Source: Acidobacteria bacterium Ga0077551
GTDB taxonomy: Bacteria > Pseudomonadota > Alphaproteobacteria > Caulobacterales > Hyphomonadaceae
Reading direction: 5' to 3'
Assembly (NCBI GenBank): GCA_001464545.1
Contig: LNFC01000012.1
Coordinates: forward strand, 1 to 64,000
DNA length: 64,000 nucleotides
Of this stretch, positions 9,825 to 16,828 are shown piece by piece. The translations under genes and the position numbers were made by a program. Each line of letters starts with the position of its first letter. Position 1 is the stretch's first letter. Under the pieces are notes generated by a model. The model was not told the origin of the DNA, ran no database searches, and saw only the letters and a list, made by a program, of their open reading frames with translations.

Positions 9825-11660
9825 TTAACTTACAAGCAATCCCGCTGTGCCCGGAGCTGGGTCATGCTCGGCGACCCAATGACCGGGGCCAATGGGGACG
9901 AGCTGGGCCTGGTACTGCTCGGCTTCAGGGTTATCGATGACCTTGGATTTGAGGAACCGCAGCGCCGCCCGGCTGTCGAGGGGGCTAGGCAGGTCGCCGG
10001 TCAGCTTCAGCTTTTCGCGCGCCCGCTCACCTCTGGGGTCCGCGTTCGGCACGGCGGCGATCAGGGCCTTGGTGTAGGGATGGCGGGCATCGGTATAGAT
10101 GGTGCTGCGCCCGGCCAGTTCGACGACGCGCCCAAGATACAGCACCATGACGCGGTGGCTGATCTGGCGGACGACCGCGAGGTCATGGCTGATGAAAATC
10201 ATCGCAAGGCCGAACTCCTTCTGCAGTTCGATCAGCAGGTCCACGACCTGCGCCTGCACGGATACGTCGAGGGCCGAGACGGCCTCGTCGCAGATCACCA
10301 GTTTCGGCTGCAGGATCATCGCGCGGGCAATGCCGACGCGCTGGTTCTGGCCGCCGGAGAGCTCATGCGGATAGCGGTTGATGAGGTTCGGATCGAGGCC
10401 GACGCGGGGCAGGATCTCGCGCACCTTCGCTTCGCGCTGTAGTCTGTTGAGGCCCGGCTCGTGAACCTGCAGGGGTTCGGCAATCGAAGCGCCGATCGTC
10501 ATCCGTGGGTCGAGGCTGGCGAGGGGGTCCTGGAAGACGATCTGCAGGTCGTCGCGCAGGGCATTCATTTCGCGGGCGCCGGCCTTCGAGATGTCCTTGC
10601 CGAGCCAGGCGACCGTACCGGCGGTCGGCGGAATAAGGCGCAGCACGCCGCGAGCGAGAGTGGACTTGCCGCAGCCGGATTCGCCGACGACGCCGAGCGT
10701 TTCGCCAGGGCGCAGGTCGAAGCTGACGCCGTTGACGGCCTTCAGCGGCTTGGTCTTGCCGAACAGGCCGCCCTTCACCTGGATCGGGAAGTGAACCTTC
10801 ATGTCATCGACCTGCAGCACCGGGGCGATGTCCGGAGAGGGGGCAGGAGAGAGGGGCGGGCGGCCCGGCGGATCCGGCAGGTCGATGCGCGGAACGGCGG
10901 CCAGCAGCATCTTGGTGTAGGGATGTCGCGGGGCGTAGAAGATGTCGTCCACCGCGCCCTGTTCGACGATCTCGCCGTGACGCATCACAATCACGCGGTC
11001 GCACATGCGGGCGACGACGCCCATGTTGTGGGTGATCAGGACGATGCCGGTGCCGGTCTCCCGCTTCAGTTCGTCCATCAGCTCGAGGACCTGTGCCTGC
11101 ACGGTCACGTCAAGCGCAGTGGTCGGCTCGTCGGCGATCAGCAGTTTCGGGCCGCACAGCATGGCGATGGCAATCATCACTCGCTGGCGCATGCCGCCGG
11201 AGAGCTCATGGGGGAACTGGTCGAGCCGGCGGGCGGCTTCCGGAATGCGGACATGCTCAAGCCAGTCGACGCAGCGCTTGTTGGCCTCGTTGCCTTTCAG
11301 GCCTTTGTGCAGCGCCAGGATCTCGCGCATCTGGGCGCCGACCGTCATGTGGGGCGTCAGGCTGGTCAGCGGGTCCTGGAAGATCATCGACATCTCGGCG
11401 CCGCGGATCCTGCGCAGCTCGGCCTTGGGGGCCGTCAGCATGTCTGTGCCGTTGAACAGGATCTGGCCGGTAGCGCTGCCGTTCTCGGCGAGCAGTCCCA
11501 TCGCCGCAAGGGCCGACTGGCTCTTGCCGGAGCCGCTTTCGCCGACGATGCCGAGGCATTCACCGGCTGATACCTGAAAGGAAATTCCCCTGACAGCGTT
11601 TACGGTGCCATCAGCGGTGTCGAAATTTACGGCGAGGTCTTTCACGGTCAGGATCGTCAT
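9825..11660 (-). CDS. ABC transporter ATP-binding protein, fused DppD-DppF type (dipeptide/oligopeptide family)
   Basis: Two ABC cassettes, each with Walker A (GESGSGKSQS, GESGCGKSTL), LSGG signature and Walker B. Confidence 0.93.
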   Translation of the reverse strand: MTILTVKDLAVNFDTADGTVNAVRGISFQVSAGECLGIVGESGSGKSQSALAAMGLLAENGSATGQILFNGTDMLTAPKAELRRIRGAEMSMIFQDPLTSLTPHMTVGAQMREILALHKGLKGNEANKRCVDWLEHVRIPEAARRLDQFPHELSGGMRQRVMIAIAMLCGPKLLIADEPTTALDVTVQAQVLELMDELKRETGTGIVLITHNMGVVARMCDRVIVMRHGEIVEQGAVDDIFYAPRHPYTKMLLAAVPRIDLPDPPGRPPLSPAPSPDIAPVLQVDDMKVHFPIQVKGGLFGKTKPLKAVNGVSFDLRPGETLGVVGESGCGKSTLARGVLRLIPPTAGTVAWLGKDISKAGAREMNALRDDLQIVFQDPLASLDPRMTIGASIAEPLQVHEPGLNRLQREAKVREILPRVGLDPNLINRYPHELSGGQNQRVGIARAMILQPKLVICDEAVSALDVSVQAQVVDLLIELQKEFGLAMIFISHDLAVVRQISHRVMVLYLGRVVELAGRSTIYTDARHPYTKALIAAVPNADPRGERAREKLKLTGDLPSPLDSRAALRFLKSKVIDNPEAEQYQAQLVPIGPGHWVAEHDPAPGTAGLLVS

Positions 11661-11718
11661 TCCCCACGGGTAGCGCCTTGAAACCGCCGCGCAAAGAGGT
11701 GGCGCGCAGAAAACAGGA

Positions 11719-11753
11719 ACGCCGCGCCTCCTGTGGGGTAGGAGACGCGGCGT
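11719..11753 (-). terminator. Hairpin downstream of OmpW-family gene
   Basis: ACGCCGCG..CTCCT..AGGAG..CGCGGCGT inverted repeat; minus-strand tail contains TGTTTTC. Confidence 0.55.
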
Positions 11754-11788
11754 AACTGCGGCTGGCTGCCGGCAAGGCCGGCAGGGCC

Positions 11789-12469
11789 TCAGTATTTGTA
11801 GGCGAGGCCGACGCCCACGACGAGCGGGTTGATATCGACATCGGCGTTCACGGTGGCGCCCAGGGCGGTCGTGAAGTCGACCGTCACATCCGTGTTGATC
11901 CAGATCTTCTTGATGTCGACGTTGAGGGCGAAGCCGCCCTCCTTGCCGTCGAGGTCGTAGTCGAAACCAGCCTGCACGGCGGGTCCGAAGCTCGGATCAT
12001 AGTCCATGCCGTCTGCGACCGGGCCTTCGTCCTCGTTGAAGAAGAAGGTCGCGTTCACGCCGGCGCCGACATAGGGCTTGAACTTGCTGCCGTTCTGGAA
12101 GTGGTATTGCAGGGTCAGGGTCGGCGGCAGGAGCCAGACGTCGCCCAGATCGACGGTGGCGTTGGTCAGGGCGCCCGGTACGGTCACGTTGACGGCGCTG
12201 ACATCATGCGGTGTGACGGCGAGGATCAGCTCGGCGGCGATGTTGTCGGTGAAGAAGTAGGTGATGTCGAATTCGGGGACATACTGGTCGCCGATGTCGG
12301 CGTCGCCCGCGAGGCCTGCGCCGCCAACCGACAGCGCGGCAGATTCGTCCGGCAGCACGGCAAGGACGCGCGCGCGCAGCATCCAGGGACTGTCTTCCGC
12401 CGTCGCGGTTCCGGCAAGTCCGGTGAGGGCTGTGCCCATCATCAGAGCGGCAAGAAGGAGCTTTTTCAT
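11789..12469 (-). CDS. OmpW family outer membrane protein
   Basis: Signal peptide; DITYFFTDNIAAELILAVTPHDV, LPPTLTLQYHF, KPYVGAGVNATFF, C-terminal GVGLAYKY. Confidence 0.9.
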   Translation of the reverse strand: MKKLLLAALMMGTALTGLAGTATAEDSPWMLRARVLAVLPDESAALSVGGAGLAGDADIGDQYVPEFDITYFFTDNIAAELILAVTPHDVSAVNVTVPGALTNATVDLGDVWLLPPTLTLQYHFQNGSKFKPYVGAGVNATFFFNEDEGPVADGMDYDPSFGPAVQAGFDYDLDGKEGGFALNVDIKKIWINTDVTVDFTTALGATVNADVDINPLVVGVGLAYKY

Positions 12470-12734
12470 CGCTTGGTTCCCATCATTTTGGTGAGTGATG
12501 GATCCTAGTTAAACCTCTGGAATTGTTCGTGAAATTGGCCAGCTTGACGCGCGTCGGCGAGCCGCGCGGCACAAGCGCGCGACTAAGTAATCGTCCGTAT
12601 TGAGACGAAATTCGCAGCGGCGCAGGTTGAGGGGAATGCGGCGGGGACCCGCAGAGGAATTCCTTGCCACTGCACATTTCGCGTGTGCTCAAGGGGTAGG
12701 CGCCTGCCCCTGAGGAAAGGCTTGAACTTCCGGC

Positions 12735-12777
12735 CTCCAGTTGGGAACATGGCCCCTTTCCTTGTTCCCGGCTGGAG
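12735..12777 (+). promoter_or_regulatory. Leader hairpin predicted to sequester the SD of the Fe-alcohol dehydrogenase
   Basis: CTCCAGTTGGGAACA (12735-12749) pairs with TGTTCCCGGCTGGAG (12763-12777): 13 Watson-Crick plus 2 G-U pairs; GGAG lies in the 3' arm, 8 nt before ATG 12786. Confidence 0.5.
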
Positions 12778-12785
12778 TGCACCTG

Positions 12786-13919
12786 ATGCCCGTCATGAAT
12801 TTTCTCACCCAATGCGTGTTTGATGCTGGGGCGCTGAAACAGCTTGCGGCGCTGGCCAAGGGCAAGGGGATCACCCGGCCCTTCATCGTCACGGACGCGG
12901 GCATCAAGGCCTCCGGCATCCTGGCAAAGGTCGAGGATGCACTCGGCGTGGCGCCGGCCGGCGTGTTTGCCGAGACGGTCTCGAACCCGACCGAGACGCA
13001 GACGAAGATTGCGGCAAAGCTCTATAAGGAGTCCGGCGCAGACGGCATCATCGCGGTCGGCGGCGGCTCGTCCATGGACCACGCCAAGGCGATCGGCCTC
13101 CTGGCTTCCCATAGCGAACCGCTGGAAACCTACGCGGCGATCATCGGCGGCGCCAAGAAGATCGGCAAGATCCCGCCCCTGATCGCGATACCGACCACGG
13201 CAGGTACCGGCTCGGAAGTCTCGGTCGGCATGGTCATCATCATGGAGAATGGCCGCAAGGAAACCTTTGCCTCACCGAACCTGATCCCCGTGGTCGCGCT
13301 CTGCGATCCGGACCTGACGCTCGGCCTGCCCGCGGGTCTCACCGCGGCAACCGGCATGGACGCACTGACGCATTGTATCGAAGCGGTGCTGACACCGTCG
13401 ATCAATCCGCCTGCGGAAGGTATCGGCTATGACGGCGCGCAGCGCGCCTTCGGTCAGGGCATGCTGGTACGCGCGGTCAAGGACGGCTCGGACGCCGAAG
13501 CGCGCTGGCACATGATGATGGCGAGCTATGAGGGCGCGCTTGCCTTCGTGAAAGGCCTCGGCGGCGTGCATGCGCTAAGCCATGCGGCCGGGCGTCTGGA
13601 ACAGAAGAAGCTGCACCACGGCACGCTGAACGCCGTTTTCCTGCCCCACATCCTGCGCTTCCATCACGGCGCGGCGGACGCCAAATACGTCCGCCTGCGG
13701 CAGGTCATGGGCCTGAAAGCGGGCGCTGATCTGGCCGACGCGATTCAGGATCTCAACAACACCATTGGCATTCCGAAGAACCTGACGGCGATGGGACTCG
13801 CCGCATCGGACGCGCCGGGCATCGTCGACTACGCGCTGAAAGACCTCGCCCACTTCGGCAACCCGCGCCCGATGAGCGCAGACGACTATGCCAAGGTCTA
13901 CGAAACAGCGCTCGGCTAG
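12786..13919 (+). CDS. iron-containing alcohol dehydrogenase
   Basis: GGGSSMDHAKAIG, PTTAGTGSEVSVGMVI, GMDALTHCIEA, HALSHAAGRLEQKKLHHGTLNAVFLPHIL. Confidence 0.92.
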   Translation: MPVMNFLTQCVFDAGALKQLAALAKGKGITRPFIVTDAGIKASGILAKVEDALGVAPAGVFAETVSNPTETQTKIAAKLYKESGADGIIAVGGGSSMDHAKAIGLLASHSEPLETYAAIIGGAKKIGKIPPLIAIPTTAGTGSEVSVGMVIIMENGRKETFASPNLIPVVALCDPDLTLGLPAGLTAATGMDALTHCIEAVLTPSINPPAEGIGYDGAQRAFGQGMLVRAVKDGSDAEARWHMMMASYEGALAFVKGLGGVHALSHAAGRLEQKKLHHGTLNAVFLPHILRFHHGAADAKYVRLRQVMGLKAGADLADAIQDLNNTIGIPKNLTAMGLAASDAPGIVDYALKDLAHFGNPRPMSADDYAKVYETALG

Positions 13920-13940
13920 TGCCTGCCCGCTCCGTGGGCC

Positions 13941-13979
13941 GATCAGCCGGGGCTCGCGCTGAGCCCCGGCTGATCGGCT
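13941..13979. terminator. Bidirectional hairpin between convergent genes
   Basis: Perfect 17-bp arms CCGATCAGCCGGGGCTC / GAGCCCCGGCTGATCGG, 5-nt loop, no long U-tract. Confidence 0.6.
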
Positions 13980-13982
13980 GGT

Positions 13983-15038
13983 CTATTCCGCTTCGAGAAC
14001 CGGCAGGCCGAGCGCCTGTTCGATATCCGCCCAGCTGATAACCTTGAAGTTCTGGTCCTGCCCGGACTTCGGGTTGCCGTCGTCCTGAACGGTCAGTATG
14101 CCGCGCGGATAGCCAGGCAGCGCGCCGGAGAAGACGTCGAGACCGTCCGTATGCGTCACGGCGTCGATGCCGAGGGCGGCGTTCTCGCCGATGGAGAAGC
14201 TGCCCATCGGGGTGTGCGGGGCCTTGCGATCGTAGACCACGAACCGGTTTGCGGACTGGGCCGAGACGACGATCCAGCCGGCGCCGTCCCTGCCGCGCCA
14301 CAGCGAGACACCTTCGACATCCGCCACCAAGCCGGCCGCGCCGCCGACGACATCGATCTGCTCCGGCACAAGCGCGGCATCGCGGTAGGCCATCTTCCAG
14401 AGACCCTGATTTTCCTCGCCCACGAACAGCAGGCCCTGCACCTCGTCAAACACGCAGCCTTCCAGCTGGGTTGCCAGCTTTACCGTCTTCAGAAGTTCGC
14501 CGGTCAGCTCTGGGGGGCTCTCGGAAACGGCCCAGATTTCCACCGTTCCGTCCTTGTACGTCACACCTGCCAGGTCCCGGCCGCCTTCGCGTCCTGAGCA
14601 GATGCCATACGGCTCCAGGCGACCGGTCGGCACGTCGCCCCGGTGCGAAACGGCGCCTGTGGCGCGGTCGACCAGAAACACGGAAATCGCATTCACCTGG
14701 TCATTGCTGGCCACGGCGACATCATAGGGGCGATCCGCAGACTGACGGAGATCGACATTGTTGATCAGGCCGATCGGCAGACGCGCCGCTTCGCTTCCGT
14801 CGAGATTGTAGACGACGAGGCCTTCCTGCTTGTTGGTGCCGAGGATCAGCGATTTCGCCGCGTCCTGCGGGTGCAGCCAGAGGGCCGGATCATCCGCCGC
14901 GTCGCCGCGAGCACCGGCCGGGGCCGTCTCCATTGTGGCGGTGACGATGACCTGCCCGTCGATGACCGGAGGGGCGGACGCGCAGCCGGCGATGAGCGCG
15001 AAAGACGTGGCGGCGGCGAAGAGGGAGGGGCGCAACAT
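13983..15038 (-). CDS. beta-propeller phytase (3-phytase) lipoprotein
   Basis: GDAADDPALWLHPQDAAKSLILGTNKQEGLVVYNLDG is typical of BPP phytases; also VDVEGVSLW, YPRGILTVQDD, lipobox IAGC. Confidence 0.9.
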   Translation of the reverse strand: MLRPSLFAAATSFALIAGCASAPPVIDGQVIVTATMETAPAGARGDAADDPALWLHPQDAAKSLILGTNKQEGLVVYNLDGSEAARLPIGLINNVDLRQSADRPYDVAVASNDQVNAISVFLVDRATGAVSHRGDVPTGRLEPYGICSGREGGRDLAGVTYKDGTVEIWAVSESPPELTGELLKTVKLATQLEGCVFDEVQGLLFVGEENQGLWKMAYRDAALVPEQIDVVGGAAGLVADVEGVSLWRGRDGAGWIVVSAQSANRFVVYDRKAPHTPMGSFSIGENAALGIDAVTHTDGLDVFSGALPGYPRGILTVQDDGNPKSGQDQNFKVISWADIEQALGLPVLEAE

Positions 15039-15110
15039 GGAGGAATTTCCTTCTTGAATGAGAAGTCTAGGGGCATTGCCGGTCCGGACTGCCAAACGCC
15101 TGACTGGCAA

Positions 15111-15126
15111 TGTCAGCCAAATGTCA
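15111..15126 (+). promoter_or_regulatory. Putative Pho box (half-site pair) upstream of phytase gene
   Basis: TGTCA-N6-TGTCA with 11-bp period (TGTCAgccaaaTGTCA), 73-88 bp upstream of the phytase ATG. Confidence 0.4.
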
Positions 15127-16380
15127 GTCAGCTGAGCGGCGCTGATAGGCCAAGGTGGCTTCCGGCACGGGGCGGCCGGACATGTCTTCCGGCGTTGTAA
15201 AGACGCGCACGGTCATCTCGTCTTCGGTCAGTTCAAGATGCATCAGGCCCCAGATATTGCCCTTCGAGAACGGATTGGAAAGTCCCGGGTTGGCAGCGAG
15301 CTGGTTGGCCATGAATTTCGGATGAAGCGGCCGGTATTTGGAGCCCGCGCCGGAAACAAGCAGCGGCAAGGGCGGGCGGCCGGTGACGCCTTCGCTGCGG
15401 CAATCATCCTCATAGACCTCAAGCATGTGGTCATCGCCGGAGATGTAGACGTCGGCATGCTGACAAACAGCGCCCATGTAAAGCGCGCGTAAGGAGTGCG
15501 CCTTCTCGAACTTGCTGCCCCCGCCGGACCAGAGTGCATGATGGCCGATGACGATTTTCCAGCGGGCCCTGGACTCCGCGAGCGACTGGCTGAGCCATTC
15601 GACCATGCGCTTTTCGCCCTCCGTGGCGGGCTTCACGAAGTCGTCCCAGGCTTCCATTTCGCCGGTCCGGACTTCGCGGCCCTCCGCATCCAGATTGTTG
15701 ACATGCACCGATGTGCTGGCCAGCAACATTTCGGTGTCCACGACGAAGAGTTCGACGAAGCCTTCAAGGCCGGCTGGTTCGGCGCGGTAGAAAAAATCAG
15801 GCATCGTGAAATTGGGATGGTCCTGAAAGTAGTTCATCTGCGCCGTCGTGGCTTCGCGGGAGATGCGCCAGTCGTGATTTCCCATCAGGGCGTAGATGGT
15901 GAAACCCGGCGTACCGGCGCCCAGCTTGCCATAGGGACGATCCAGCATGTCGTAGAAGCGGCGCGCATCGGTGACGCCGTCAGCGCCGAGAGTGGCACCA
16001 TCGGGATAGATATTGTCGCCGACCATTGCCGCGAAATTGCAACCGAGCGTCCGGCAAATCTCGTCGGCAGCGAAGGCAACCGGATACATCCCGCTGGCTT
16101 CGATAAAGCCGCCGAGGGCGGATTCGAAAACCCAGGGCGTTGGTGTGAATCCGGCCATGTCCGGGTTGCGTTCCAGCCAGTCGATGGCCTGCGCGGAAAG
16201 ATAGGAACCCAGCGTGCGGTGCGGGGTGTCCTCTTCGTCATAGCGCTCGTATGAGGGAATGTAGCCGGTGTCTCCCACGACAGCGAACCGCGCCGTCCGG
16301 CTGTCTGCACTTGCAGTGCCCGTATGGCTACATGCGGAAAGCGCCAACGCCAGGACCCCGACCATAAGGGTTTTCTGCAT
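15124..16380 (-). CDS. metallophosphoesterase lipoprotein (purple acid phosphatase-like)
   Basis: Metallophosphoesterase motifs FAVVGDTGY, VGDNIYPDG, MGNHDW, VIGHHALW, YISGDDHMLE; lipobox LSAC. Confidence 0.88.
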   Translation of the reverse strand: MQKTLMVGVLALALSACSHTGTASADSRTARFAVVGDTGYIPSYERYDEEDTPHRTLGSYLSAQAIDWLERNPDMAGFTPTPWVFESALGGFIEASGMYPVAFAADEICRTLGCNFAAMVGDNIYPDGATLGADGVTDARRFYDMLDRPYGKLGAGTPGFTIYALMGNHDWRISREATTAQMNYFQDHPNFTMPDFFYRAEPAGLEGFVELFVVDTEMLLASTSVHVNNLDAEGREVRTGEMEAWDDFVKPATEGEKRMVEWLSQSLAESRARWKIVIGHHALWSGGGSKFEKAHSLRALYMGAVCQHADVYISGDDHMLEVYEDDCRSEGVTGRPPLPLLVSGAGSKYRPLHPKFMANQLAANPGLSNPFSKGNIWGLMHLELTEDEMTVRVFTTPEDMSGRPVPEATLAYQRRSAD

Positions 16381-16422
16381 GACGCTCTCCTCCTGAACTC
16401 TTGAATCTATCCCGAAGGAAGC

Positions 16423-16453
16423 CACCGGTCCTGGCATCTCGCCAGGACCGGTG
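16423..16453 (-). terminator. Hairpin between receptor relic and metallophosphoesterase gene
   Basis: Perfect 13-bp arms CACCGGTCCTGGC / GCCAGGACCGGTG, 5-nt loop. Confidence 0.5.
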
Positions 16454-16457
16454 CATC

Positions 16458-16640
16458 TCATCGGAAGTTCGCTTTGACACCAAACTTCGCGGTCCAGCTG
16501 TATTCTTCATACTGAAGAAGACGATCATGGTCCGGACCTTCCTGGTAGGCTGTATAGGTCGCGTCGTTCAGGTTCACAAGTTCGCAAAAGGATCCGGAAG
16601 TTCTGGTTGGCGGCGCCGAAGCGCAGGCCGAATCGGCAAA
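16458..16640 (-). pseudogene. Relic of the C-terminus of a TonB-dependent receptor
   Basis: Minus frame ends ...ELVNLNDATYTAYQEGPDHDRLLQYEEYSWTAKFGVKANFR*, a typical TBDR C-terminus; upstream residues GLRFGAANQ fall in another frame; no N-terminal part. Confidence 0.65.
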
Positions 16641-16747
16641 AACAGAGGCGGCAGCACGGAGAGTTGGGCTTAGTATGTGACAGGTCTCCTTCAGTTCAGC
16701 GCGGCGATTGGCGCCGCCATATCGCTCTGCTGTGACACAAAAGATAC

Positions 16748-16774
16748 TGTCACAAAAATGATACTGATCCGTCA
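16748..16774 (+). promoter_or_regulatory. Putative Pho box, three 11-bp-phased half-sites, upstream of TonB receptor
   Basis: TGTCA(16748)-N6-TGATA(16759)-N6-CGTCA(16770), ending 54 bp before ATG 16829; overlaps dyad TGTGACA-N10-TGTCACA (16731-16754). Confidence 0.4.
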
Positions 16775-16828
16775 CCTGATTGCGAAGATCCAGTGGTAGC
16801 CGCCCTGCATAGACAACTGGGGTGTTCC

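Noticed and set aside
16381-16460. Searched for a Pho box directly upstream of the metallophosphoesterase
   Set aside because: No TGTCA-like phased half-sites seen; only a hairpin
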